Below, piece by piece: positions 36,395-44,708 of a stretch of 64,000 nt of DNA. Numbering within the stretch: position 1 is the first letter of the stretch; each line of letters opens with the position of its first letter. The translations under genes were made by a program, and so were the position numbers. Under the pieces are notes generated by a model. It ran no database searches, was not told the DNA's origin, and worked only from the letters and a program-made list of their open reading frames with translations. The DNA comes from Pseudosulfitobacter koreensis (lineage in GTDB: Bacteria; Pseudomonadota; Alphaproteobacteria; Rhodobacterales; Rhodobacteraceae), in NCBI RefSeq assembly GCF_024733015.1, contig NZ_JANKJG010000001.1, positions 186,001-250,000 of the forward strand, written 5' to 3'.

Positions 36395-38322
36395 CACCCC
36401 AACCCCTCCAAATACCGCTTCTTCGCCGCTTCCTGCCGCCCAAACTCTCGCACCATCTCCTCAATCGCCACCTCGTCCGACTTGTCCGCATAGCGGAACT
36501 CGGAATCCGCGTAGCGGTTGATCTCCTGTATCACCATCTCCACCGTGATCGGCTGGCGCAGCTCAGAAATCATGTCCTTCTTGGCGTCATAGCCCTTGAA
36601 CAGGAACAGTTCGGGGTTCTCCATCCATGCGTCGGGCAGCTCGAAATCCATCGCCCGCACCTTCACCGCGTCGGTGATGTTCTTGATCGCACGGCCGGTA
36701 AACCGCGGGTCGGCCTCCTGAATGGCCTTCAGATAGGTCCCCAGCTTGGCAATGGTGTCCAGCGTGCCGATCTGGTCCTGCACACGGTCGAACACCTGCA
36801 TCAACCCCGCCTCGTGCGGGCGGCTGTGGCTTTCGAACGATGCGGCCACCGCCGATTTGATCTCCTGCGCCGAAAACACCTCGTGTGCGCCCACCGGGAT
36901 GTCGTGGTTCTTGCCCATCAGCAGGTACAGGATGTCGATGTAATCCTCGCGCGTTTGCGGCCCGTCCACCAGAAACCGCGCCCCTGCCCGCTGGCGCAGC
37001 GCGTCGTCCACGTTCTCGGGATAGTTCGAGAACATGCCAAAGGTGCAATTGCCCCGCACGACCGTATTGGCCCCGGCAAAGCTTTCCATCAGCACCGCCG
37101 TGATCTCCAGCTGGCCCGTGCTCGACTGCCTGTCGCCCCGCTTGCCCGCCAGCTGGTCGATGTCGTCGATTGTGCCGAACCCGATGGCGTTGGGGTCGAT
37201 GATCGTGTTGATGAAGGCCTTGGCGTTCTGCCCCGACTTGCCCTGATAGCTGTCGATGTTGTCGGTGCTCAGGTTCTGATAGCGGAACGGATAGCCCGCG
37301 ACGGCGCAGTAATCGTGGATCAGCCCCGCCATCATCTGGATCAGCGTGGTCTTGCCCGTCCCCGGCTTGCCGTCGCCCATGAAGGTAAAGATGAACCCGC
37401 CCAGTTCGGCAAAGGGGTTCAGCTTACGGTAGAAATCATAGGCCATCAGCATCTTGGCCAGCTTCATCGCCTGATATTTGGCGATGTGGTTGCCCACGAC
37501 CTCGTTGGGTTTCTTGAAGGTCATGGTCAGCTTGGTCGACTTCGCCTTGGTCGCGGGGCTGAATCCCGCAATGGTGAAATCATCCGCCTCGACGTGCCAG
37601 ACCGCGTTGGTAAACCCCGCCAGACGCGGCGCCTCCTGCGCGCGCAGGGCGACCTTCTCCATTAGCGCCTCGGCAAAGGCCGCAACCGTCGCCACCAGCC
37701 GCGCGTCGTCAGACGCATGGGCGGCAATGTCCTGATCCAGCTCCCAAAGCGCGCCGTGCAGCGCGGTCTGGCCATTGTCGGTCAGCATCTCCTGCACGTC
37801 ACCCACCTCGACCGTAACCTCGGACTGATGCGATGACATGAGGAACGCAACAGCATTGCCAAACACATAGAGCGTGACCAGCGCCTCGCCCGCCAGCAGC
37901 TCCGAAAACTCGAGCTTGCGCGCCTCGGCCAGATTCCCCGCAAGGTTGGCACGTTTCAGCTCGCCCAGCCCCGACACGTCGGCATAGTTCTCGGCCACCG
38001 CCAGCGCGATGGAAATAGCCCGCCGCAACGCGTTCAGCACCGTCGCCTGCAAGGGCGAAACCAGCGTATCCTCCGCACCCTCGACCCGCGCGATCACTTG
38101 CACCGCCCCGGCGGGCGTGCTCCGCCGCGTCACCAGCCCCGGCGTCGTGGTGCGAAATCGCCGCCGCGTGCCGATGCCCGAGGACGCCTCCTGCCGCTCG
38201 GCCTCGACCGCCTTGCCGATCCGCGGCGCATGGTCGAACCCCTGCAACATCGCCAGAGCCATCGCATAATGCGCGGTGATCTCTTCCTCGCGCAGCTCCA
38301 TCTGATCGGCTGTCTGGCTCAT
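36394..38322 (-). CDS. AAA+ family ATPase, unknown role
   Basis: 642 aa. A helical N-terminal domain (about residues 1-300) precedes one AAA+ module: Walker A GDGKPGTGKTT at 316-326, Walker B GFGTIDDIDQL at about 381-391, sensor FGMFSN near 428-433 and possible arginine fingers in ALRQRAGARF. A C-terminal helical region follows. No membrane segment. The start at 38322 follows GAGGA. Single-domain AAA+ proteins with helical adaptors usually remodel a partner; the coiled-coil protein of this locus is the obvious candidate. Confidence 0.8.
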   Translation of the reverse strand: MSQTADQMELREEEITAHYAMALAMLQGFDHAPRIGKAVEAERQEASSGIGTRRRFRTTTPGLVTRRSTPAGAVQVIARVEGAEDTLVSPLQATVLNALRRAISIALAVAENYADVSGLGELKRANLAGNLAEARKLEFSELLAGEALVTLYVFGNAVAFLMSSHQSEVTVEVGDVQEMLTDNGQTALHGALWELDQDIAAHASDDARLVATVAAFAEALMEKVALRAQEAPRLAGFTNAVWHVEADDFTIAGFSPATKAKSTKLTMTFKKPNEVVGNHIAKYQAMKLAKMLMAYDFYRKLNPFAELGGFIFTFMGDGKPGTGKTTLIQMMAGLIHDYCAVAGYPFRYQNLSTDNIDSYQGKSGQNAKAFINTIIDPNAIGFGTIDDIDQLAGKRGDRQSSTGQLEITAVLMESFAGANTVVRGNCTFGMFSNYPENVDDALRQRAGARFLVDGPQTREDYIDILYLLMGKNHDIPVGAHEVFSAQEIKSAVAASFESHSRPHEAGLMQVFDRVQDQIGTLDTIAKLGTYLKAIQEADPRFTGRAIKNITDAVKVRAMDFELPDAWMENPELFLFKGYDAKKDMISELRQPITVEMVIQEINRYADSEFRYADKSDEVAIEEMVREFGRQEAAKKRYLEGLG

Positions 38323-38340
38323 CTCGGTTCCTCAATCTTC

Positions 38341-38369
38341 ATCTTGCAAAATAAACTCCCCCCGGAGGG
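38341..38369 (-). repeat. Recurrent G-run/ATATTT intergenic motif, diverged copy
   Basis: Read on the minus strand it is CCTCCGGGGGGAG followed by TTTATTTTGCAAGAT, in the 70-base gap between the 371-aa gene and the ATPase gene. It shares the G-run, AT-rich step and CAAGA end with the copies at 2162 and 47603. Confidence 0.35.
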
Positions 38370-38392
38370 CCGGACCGCCAAAACCGATCCGC

Positions 38393-39508
38393 TCAATAGC
38401 GCAGCACCCGGCCCGCATCGCTGACCACGAACTTGGCGACTGACCGGAACCCCGGCGGGTTCAATTCTTCCAACACCTGATAGGGCCGCTGCGGCAGGAT
38501 GATGCTGCGCTCCATCCGCGTGGCGCCCGTGTCGGCACCGCGCCCCGCAAAAGGATCCAGCTTGAAAATCTCGCGCTCGACGGATGAAAACCACCCGGCG
38601 CGCTCCTCGACCACACGGTCCGACAGCAGATCCTCTTCGGTCCAGACCAGCGCCCAATCCTGCCCGTCCGGCGCGCGCGCCTGCGACAGCACATCGCCGA
38701 TCGGTCCCGATTGCTTGGTGAACGCATCCGAATACATCGGCCCCACATGAAACCGCCGCAGCCGCTTGGGGTGCAGGTCGTCGAAATCCTCGTCGAACCC
38801 CTTGGCGATGGTCATCAGCTTCAGCCCGCCCAGCGACTGCGCCATCAGATGCGCCTGCACTTCGGGCCAGCGACGCTGGTCCTTGGGCAGGGCGGTCCTC
38901 CCTGTGTCCTCCAGCTCCATCATGTAGATCACCGGCAGGTTCACCTGGCTGTCGTAAACCGCCCAGTGCATCCGGAACACGCGTCGCTCACCGGCATTGC
39001 GCAACCAAGCAATCTCGGGGTCGTTGCGCGGCCAGAACAGCTTGCCCTTCAGCAGTTCCTCGTAATAAAGCCGCTGCGACAGCGCGAACTGCAGCTTGGT
39101 CGGCACCGTGCGCTCGCTCAGGATCACCTGCACCATCTGCGCCTTCAGCGCCTCCACCGATGGCATCCCCAGCAGGTGCTTTTCCGCCTGCTGCGCGTCC
39201 GACGCCATGGTCAACAGCTCTTCCGACGCGGGAAACCCGCTTTCACTGGCGTCGATGGACAGCGACCCAAAGAACCGCCCGGTATCACGCCCGACCAGCA
39301 GATATTTCAGGCTCAGCGCCTTGAACGTATAGTTCAGCGCGGCGGCATAACCGACCAGTATGCTCACCTCCTCGCGGGTCAGCGTGCCTTCGGCTTCCAT
39401 CACGCCCGCCACACGGGTCATGTGGGCCATGATCCCCTCGAACTTGCGGAAATACCGGCGCGAGGCGAAAAGGTCGGTCAGGCCGATGGTGTCATGCCGC
39501 GCGTTCAT
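38393..39508 (-). CDS. Conserved unknown protein of the coiled-coil/AAA+ locus
   Basis: 371 aa, soluble, no signal peptide. The N-terminal ~200 residues are mostly helical (DLFASRRYFRKFEGIMAHM, then VSILVGYAAALNYTFKAL). The C-terminal part looks alpha/beta (VFRMHWAVYDSQVNLPVIYMM with ELED). I do not recognise a family. It starts 25 bases after the coiled-coil gene and precedes the ATPase gene, so it is likely part of the same complex or pathway. Confidence 0.7.
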   Translation of the reverse strand: MNARHDTIGLTDLFASRRYFRKFEGIMAHMTRVAGVMEAEGTLTREEVSILVGYAAALNYTFKALSLKYLLVGRDTGRFFGSLSIDASESGFPASEELLTMASDAQQAEKHLLGMPSVEALKAQMVQVILSERTVPTKLQFALSQRLYYEELLKGKLFWPRNDPEIAWLRNAGERRVFRMHWAVYDSQVNLPVIYMMELEDTGRTALPKDQRRWPEVQAHLMAQSLGGLKLMTIAKGFDEDFDDLHPKRLRRFHVGPMYSDAFTKQSGPIGDVLSQARAPDGQDWALVWTEEDLLSDRVVEERAGWFSSVEREIFKLDPFAGRGADTGATRMERSIILPQRPYQVLEELNPPGFRSVAKFVVSDAGRVLRY

Positions 39509-39533
39509 CGTTCAGGATGCCCCTTCGATCCGC

Positions 39534-40610
39534 TCACCCGCCATAGGCGTTGCTGTCGTGCTTCTTCACAATGGCCTCGAACCGGCGGGCAAAGCGTTCG
39601 TCGGCCTTGGCCTTCTGTTCCAGCACATCGCGGGCAAAGACCATGTGATCCTCATGCGCTTCCAGCATGTCGGCCATCCGCGCGTTGGTCGCAGCCCCGA
39701 TCCCGGCCATCGCCGTCTGCGCCTCCTGGTCGGTTTTCACGCCGATCTCGTTGATGCGGTGCGCCACGTCCTGCTGTTGCGCCGTTTTCAGCGATTTGGT
39801 CAGCGCGTCGTACAGAACCACACGCTGCTTGGTGTCGGTCTGCAGTTTGTTGATCAGCACCATCTGTGTCGCCGCCTGGTTCTGCAGCGAATCAATCCAA
39901 GTCTTGCCCTTCTCGATATAGCGCTCCAGCGTCTGGCTCTTGGCCAGCTTCACCTGCTCGTCCTGCACCATCTGGTTATACAGGCTGTTCTGCTCGGCCA
40001 ATTCCGTTTCCAGCCTGGTGCGCGCAGCCGCATCGGTTTCCGACGCGATCTTGTTTTCCAGACCGATGATCTTGGGGTCCATCGCCCTGATGTCATTCTG
40101 CAGTGTCGTCAGTTCCTGCACGGTGAACTCACGCTCGTCCAGCGTCTCGGTCAGGTTGTCCTCGACCTTCACCTTCTGCTCTTCCAGCATGGTCAGCTGC
40201 CCCTGCAGCAGTTGCACGATGATGTCCGATTTCGAGATCAGGTCCTGCAACTTGTCGTCGATCGACGCGGTGCGCACGCGCTCCTGCCGCATGCTGTCGG
40301 ACTTGGCCTGCGAAAATATCCCGACGACGGATTCCCAGCCCGTCTTGTTGCGCATCTCGTCAAAGTCCTTCGAGAAAGCCGCGGTGACGTCGTCCAGCCC
40401 CATGATCAGCTCGGCGATGTTGGCGTTCATCACGTCGGTGTGGGCATGCACATCTTCGAGGGTGGCGTTTTCGATGTCGATCATCGCATCATCGCCCGCC
40501 TTCAGCTTGGCGCGTGCGGTCTCTATGCGGCTGGTCAGTTCGCTGATCTTCGCCTGAGCCTCGGCAACCTGCGACTGGGACTCGCGCACTTGTGCGTCGA
40601 AATTGGCCAT
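39534..40610 (-). CDS. Long coiled-coil protein (TelA/PspA-like in shape)
   Basis: 358 aa, nearly all helix. Heptad-like stretches run at about residues 5-40 and 120-245 (KSDIIVQLLQGQLTMLEEQ, LQNDIRAMDPKIIGLENKI), and the C-terminal ~100 residues are helical. No signal peptide or membrane segment. Shape and charge pattern recall TelA/KlaA toxic-anion-resistance proteins and PspA-type membrane-remodelling proteins, but I see no decisive signature. It is the first gene of the locus, with AAGGAAA before the ATG. Confidence 0.75.
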   Translation of the reverse strand: MANFDAQVRESQSQVAEAQAKISELTSRIETARAKLKAGDDAMIDIENATLEDVHAHTDVMNANIAELIMGLDDVTAAFSKDFDEMRNKTGWESVVGIFSQAKSDSMRQERVRTASIDDKLQDLISKSDIIVQLLQGQLTMLEEQKVKVEDNLTETLDEREFTVQELTTLQNDIRAMDPKIIGLENKIASETDAAARTRLETELAEQNSLYNQMVQDEQVKLAKSQTLERYIEKGKTWIDSLQNQAATQMVLINKLQTDTKQRVVLYDALTKSLKTAQQQDVAHRINEIGVKTDQEAQTAMAGIGAATNARMADMLEAHEDHMVFARDVLEQKAKADERFARRFEAIVKKHDSNAYGG

Positions 40611-40690
40611 GAAATTTCCTTTGTATCAATGTGTTGCCATCAATATAGGCAATGTTACACGAATTTACATCAGGCAGAGACCCGATTTCA

Positions 40691-40702
40691 CGAAAACTTT
40701 CG
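40691..40702. promoter_or_regulatory. Inverted repeat upstream of the coiled-coil/AAA+ locus
   Basis: CGAAA-AC-TTTCG, with symmetric TT and AA two bases further out, 81 bases before the first gene. The 144-base gap must contain the operon promoter; a TATATT hexamer near 40656 (minus strand) is a possible -10 box. Operator role is inferred. Confidence 0.3.
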
Positions 40703-40754
40703 CAAATCCGGCGATCAAAGGAAAGAACCAAGCGTGCCGTATGGGCAACTTGGC

Positions 40755-41540
40755 CTAGCCCAGCAGGATATCCAGCATTGCACTGTCCGTTTCGCCCAGC
40801 GGATCGACCACGTCGAAATGGTGCTTGTCTGCCGCAATATGATGCGCGCAACCCCACGCTTCGGCCAGCCAGCGCGCCTGATCCAGAAACGCGGGCCGCT
40901 CCGCGCCGCCGACCCAGACCGTCACGTCGCACTGCGGCTTGGGCTGGTACATCGGGCTTTCCGCCTGCGCCATCGCGGCGTCCATCTGGAAATCGTCGTT
41001 CATCGACGTCAGCAGCAGCGGCTCAAGGTCCGACAGCGGCGAGATCGGCATGACGTGCCGCACCCGTGCCGCCACATCGCCAGGCAACATGCCCGGCGCG
41101 CACATCCGTGCCACCTGATGCCCGCCAGCGCTGTGCCCCGCCAGGGCCAATGGTCCGTCGGTCTGCCCCGCGATCACCTGCACCGCCTGCGCAATCGACC
41201 GGGTGATCCCGGCGATGCGCACGTCGGGGCACAGCTCGTACCCCGGCATGGCCACGGCCCAGCCGCGCGCGACGGCACCGGCGGCCAGATGCGACCAGTC
41301 CTGCGGTGACAGCATCCGCCAGAAACCGCCATGCACGAAGATCAACGTGCCTTTGGGCGCGCCTTCGGGCTGGAACAGATCAAAGGTCTGGCGTGGGCTG
41401 GGGCCATAGCGCAAACCGGTCTGCGCCCGCGTCCCCAGGGCATCCCGAAATGCCGCAGCATCCTGCGCCCAACGGGCAGGATAGCTTGCCCCATCCGGTA
41501 TGTGCGCCGCGTTGGCATAGGCATCGTCGTTCACTGGCAT
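40755..41540 (-). CDS. Alpha/beta hydrolase (arylformamidase/HSL-like)
   Basis: 261 aa. Oxyanion motif FVHGGFW, nucleophile elbow GHSAGGH and a late catalytic His in ADKHHFDVVD. The HGG-F-W pattern is that of arylformamidase/kynurenine-formamidase-like and related small esterases. The start at 41540 follows GGGAGAG. It is divergent from gabD with 80 bases between; a metabolic link is possible but unproven. Confidence 0.8.
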   Translation of the reverse strand: MPVNDDAYANAAHIPDGASYPARWAQDAAAFRDALGTRAQTGLRYGPSPRQTFDLFQPEGAPKGTLIFVHGGFWRMLSPQDWSHLAAGAVARGWAVAMPGYELCPDVRIAGITRSIAQAVQVIAGQTDGPLALAGHSAGGHQVARMCAPGMLPGDVAARVRHVMPISPLSDLEPLLLTSMNDDFQMDAAMAQAESPMYQPKPQCDVTVWVGGAERPAFLDQARWLAEAWGCAHHIAADKHHFDVVDPLGETDSAMLDILLG

Positions 41541-41620
41541 GTCGTCTCTCCCGCGTCTGGAACTGGACATTCATAGCAGGAGTTGGTTTTGCTGCACGAG
41601 ACCAAATCTGGAGAGATGCA

Positions 41621-43096
41621 ATGCCAAGTGCAAATACCGACCTGAAAAGCCTGCTCAAAGACCCCTCGTTGCTGGAAACACGCGCCTACGTGAACGGCAA
41701 ATGGGTCGACGGTGAAGACGGCACATTCGACGTGACCAACCCCGCGCGCGGCGACGTGATCGCGCAGGTGGCCGATCTGTCACGCGCTCAGGTCGCAGGT
41801 GCCATCGACGCCGCCGAAGCCGCGCAAAAGGAATGGGCAAGCTGGACCGGCAAGGAACGCGCCGCCGTCATGCGCAAATGGTTCGATCTGATGATGGAAA
41901 ACCAGGACGATCTGGGCACCATCCTGACCGCCGAACAGGGCAAGCCGCTGGCCGAAGCCAAGGGCGAGATCGCCTATGGCGCCAGCTTCATCGAGTTCTT
42001 CGGCGAAGAGGCCAAGCGCAACTATGGCGAAACCATCCCCGGCCACCAGCGCGACAAGCGCATCACCGTGATCAAGCAGCCCATCGGCGTCGCGGCCTCG
42101 ATCACGCCGTGGAACTTTCCCAACGCGATGATCACCCGCAAGGCTGGCCCGGCCCTGGCCGCAGGCTGCGCCTTTGTCGCGCGCCCCGCCGCTGAAACCC
42201 CGCTGAGCGCAATCGTCATGGGCGTTCTGGCCGAACGCGCGGGCATCCCTGCGGGCGTGTTCAACGTCGTGCCGTCCTCGTCCTCCTCTGCCGTGGGCAA
42301 GGAATTCTGCGAGAACCCCAAGGTGCGCAAACTGACCTTCACCGGATCGACCGAAGTGGGCCGCATCCTGCTGAAGCAGGCGGCAGATCAGGTCATGAAG
42401 TGCTCGATGGAACTGGGCGGCAACGCGCCATTCATCGTGTTCGACGACGCCGATCTGGACGCCGCCGTCGAGGGTGCGATCATGTGCAAGTTCCGCAACA
42501 ACGGCCAGACCTGCGTTTGCGCCAACCGCATCTATGTGCAGGCCGGTGTCTACGACGCCTTTGCGCAAAAGCTGAAAGACCGCGTGTCGCAGATGCAGGT
42601 CGGCGACGGTCTGGAAAGCGGCGTGGACCTGGGCCCGCTGATCAACGCGGACGCGTCCGAAAAGGTCATCGAACACATCAAGGACGCCAAGTCCAAGGGC
42701 GGCACGGTCATCCTGGGCGACGCGCAGGACGACATGACCGGCAATTTCTTCGCGCCGACGATCATCACCGGCGTCACGCAGGACATGGCCGTAGCCAAAG
42801 AGGAAACCTTTGGCCCGCTGGCACCTTTGTTCAAGTTCGAAAACGAAGACGAGGTGATCGCGATGGCCAACGACACGATCTTTGGTCTGGCGTCCTATTT
42901 CTACGCCAAGGATCTCAGCCGCGTCTACAAGGTGGCCGAGGCGCTGGAGTACGGCATCGTCGGCATCAACACCGGCATCATCAGCACCGAAGTCGCCCCC
43001 TTCGGCGGCGTCAAGCAATCGGGTCTGGGGCGCGAAGGCAGCCATCACGGCATGGAAGACTACCAGGAAATGAAATACATCTGCATGTCGGTCTGA
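41621..43096 (+). CDS. gabD: NAD(P)-dependent succinate-semialdehyde dehydrogenase
   Basis: 491 aa. Catalytic Glu in CSMELGGNAPFIVF and catalytic Cys in NNGQTCVCANR, the CVC form typical of GabD. FTGSTEVGR is the NAD(P) site. It oxidises succinate semialdehyde to succinate, the last step of GABA use. The start at 41621 follows GGAGAG. No GABA transaminase gene is adjacent. Closed by a strong terminator. Confidence 0.92.
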   Translation: MPSANTDLKSLLKDPSLLETRAYVNGKWVDGEDGTFDVTNPARGDVIAQVADLSRAQVAGAIDAAEAAQKEWASWTGKERAAVMRKWFDLMMENQDDLGTILTAEQGKPLAEAKGEIAYGASFIEFFGEEAKRNYGETIPGHQRDKRITVIKQPIGVAASITPWNFPNAMITRKAGPALAAGCAFVARPAAETPLSAIVMGVLAERAGIPAGVFNVVPSSSSSAVGKEFCENPKVRKLTFTGSTEVGRILLKQAADQVMKCSMELGGNAPFIVFDDADLDAAVEGAIMCKFRNNGQTCVCANRIYVQAGVYDAFAQKLKDRVSQMQVGDGLESGVDLGPLINADASEKVIEHIKDAKSKGGTVILGDAQDDMTGNFFAPTIITGVTQDMAVAKEETFGPLAPLFKFENEDEVIAMANDTIFGLASYFYAKDLSRVYKVAEALEYGIVGINTGIISTEVAPFGGVKQSGLGREGSHHGMEDYQEMKYICMSV

Positions 43097-43119
43097 GCCA
43101 AACTGCAGCGAAAAGCATC

Positions 43120-43154
43120 AAGGGGCGAACTTGTACAGTTCGCCCCCTTTTATG
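43120..43154 (+). terminator. Terminator after gabD
   Basis: GGGGCGAACT (43122-43131) / AGTTCGCCCC (43137-43146) with loop TGTAC, followed by CTTTTAT. It also lies just after the converging small heat-shock gene. Confidence 0.9.
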
Positions 43155-43192
43155 TACATATTCTCAGGTTGAGGCTACAAGCCGGGCCCGGA

Positions 43193-43663
43193 TCAGTTCA
43201 CCGACTTGGCGTCCACGACATCCTTGCCGATGGATTTGCGGCTGGCCGTGATCTCGATCTGGCGGGGTTTCAGCGCCTCGGGCACTTCGCGGTGCAGGTC
43301 GATGTGCAGCATGCCGTCAGCGTGCGACGCACCCGTCACGACCACATGGTCGGCCAGATGGAAGCGACGCTCGAACGCGCGGGTGGCGATCCCACGGTGC
43401 AGATAGCTGCGCGCGGTATCTTCGTCGGCCTTGCGCGCGGCAACGATCAACGCCTTTTCACGGACTTCGACGGAGAGATCGGCATCGGAAAACCCGGCGA
43501 CGGCGATAGAAATGCGATAAGTGTCGTCATCGGTCTTTTCGATGTTGTAGGGCGGATAGCTGTTCTGCGCATGGTCGTTGGTCAGAACGCGGTCCATCAT
43601 GTCGGCGATCTGGTCAAAGCCAACGGTCGAGCGATAAAGTGGAGCAAAATCAAAGGTTCGCAT
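43193..43663 (-). CDS. ibpA: Small heat-shock protein, Hsp20/IbpA type
   Basis: 156 aa. Start MRTFDFAPLYRSTVGFD is the IbpA/HspA class A N-terminus. The alpha-crystallin domain spans about residues 35-130, including YRISIAVAGFSDADLSVEV and the C-terminal IEI motif (QIEITA). It holds unfolding proteins for refolding. The start at 43663 has GAGGA 8 bases before it; an ATG three codons earlier would overlap that site and is rejected. Regulated by the promoter and RNA hairpins described upstream. Confidence 0.93.
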   Translation of the reverse strand: MRTFDFAPLYRSTVGFDQIADMMDRVLTNDHAQNSYPPYNIEKTDDDTYRISIAVAGFSDADLSVEVREKALIVAARKADEDTARSYLHRGIATRAFERRFHLADHVVVTGASHADGMLHIDLHREVPEALKPRQIEITASRKSIGKDVVDAKSVN

Positions 43664-43762
43664 AGGTGTCATCCTCTTGAAGTGAGCGATTTCATGTCAG
43701 GCCCTCCGTGCGTGGACGAGCCCGTTCTGCAGTTACCGGAACCCTGTTCAGGCATTCCGGTG
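43664..43762 (-). promoter_or_regulatory. ROSE-like RNA thermometer in the ibpA leader
   Basis: The leader of about 100 bases can fold into a strong hairpin (43736-43760; CCGGAA and TTCCGG arms with an inner CCU/AGG pair) and a short hairpin next to the start. In the latter AUC-G-CUC (43690-43684) pairs with GAGGAU (43676-43671), masking the Shine-Dalgarno and leaving one bulged G. This has the U(U/C)GCU motif typical of ROSE elements, which melt on heating. Folding by eye only. Confidence 0.6.
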
Positions 43763-43768
43763 CAGCAA

Positions 43769-43796
43769 ATGTGGGGATGGATTTCGCGGATTCAAG
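43769..43796 (-). promoter_or_regulatory. Sigma-32-type heat-shock promoter of ibpA
   Basis: On the minus strand: CTTGAA (43796-43791), 14 bases, then CCCCACAT (43776-43769). This is close to the E. coli-like heat-shock consensus CTTGAAA-N13-15-CCCCATNT. It would start transcription near 43762, about 100 bases before the ibpA start. Confidence 0.7.
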
Positions 43797-43825
43797 AGCT
43801 GTTCAGCGGCGCGTTGCGCCACTCT

Positions 43826-44638
43826 TCAAGGTTTGATGAACTTCGCCCCGGTGTTATTGCGCACACCGACGCGAATGCGGTTGGCGCTGGGGGACGCGCC
43901 CTGTTGAAACCCGCCACCTGCCATCAAGGCCGAACGCAATTCTTCCAGCGGTTCGGCCAGCGACGTGCCCAGGGACACGTTCTTGCCGTCAAGCTCGGCC
44001 TTGGCAGAGACGACGGACACAATGTTCGCCTCGCCGCCGTCAAAGCTGAAGATCGGCGCGCCGGACGATCCGAAATCGACGCTGCACGAGGTTATAAGCA
44101 CCCCCTCCTGACGTGACAGCACCTCGCAGACCTCTTGCAGCGACGGCACTTCCGAGCGCGACTTGGCATAGCTGACGACCGCGACACGATCCCCCGTCGC
44201 GGGCCGCATCGCGGTCCCAAAGGGGCGGATGGTGGTGTTGCGGATCGGATGGCTCAGTTCCAGCAGCGCCAGATCATTGCGCACCCGCGCCGACGACGCC
44301 ACTCCGTCATAGACATAGGCGGGGTGCACCACGGCGCGCCGCACATTGCGATAGGCCGAGGCGCGCCCGTTGCGCCATCCGGCCAGGAATTCGATCTTGT
44401 CATGGGCAATGGGCTGCTTGCTGTGCTTGTCAAAGAGGCAATGCGCCGCCGTCAACACCAGGTCGGGCGTGATAAGCGTTCCGGTGCAAAAGCCGATGCC
44501 GCCGATGTCCAGCCGCCCCACTGCTTCCCATTCACGACCCGTGTTGGTGGTCTCGAGCCTGCGCAGGCGCGCATCCTGTGCCGCAGCCGAGGACGCGACC
44601 ACAATGGCCATTAAAAACAAAGACATCCAACGCCGCAT
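43826..44638 (-). CDS. Secreted trypsin-like serine protease (S1)
   Basis: 270 aa with a signal peptide (ends SSAAAQ). Catalytic His in LTAAHCLF, Asp in RNDLALLEL and Ser in DFGSSGAPIF, a variant of GDSGGP. The short C-terminal extension has no known domain. It would act in the periplasm or outside; substrate unknown. It lies 162 bases upstream of ibpA on the same strand, but ibpA has its own promoter. Confidence 0.85.
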   Translation of the reverse strand: MRRWMSLFLMAIVVASSAAAQDARLRRLETTNTGREWEAVGRLDIGGIGFCTGTLITPDLVLTAAHCLFDKHSKQPIAHDKIEFLAGWRNGRASAYRNVRRAVVHPAYVYDGVASSARVRNDLALLELSHPIRNTTIRPFGTAMRPATGDRVAVVSYAKSRSEVPSLQEVCEVLSRQEGVLITSCSVDFGSSGAPIFSFDGGEANIVSVVSAKAELDGKNVSLGTSLAEPLEELRSALMAGGGFQQGASPSANRIRVGVRNNTGAKFIKP

Positions 44639-44708
44639 TCAGTTCTTTCCCCATAGCATTCGAGTTGCCTACGCAGGCGATACGGCAGGAATATGGCGAT
44701 GTCCAACT

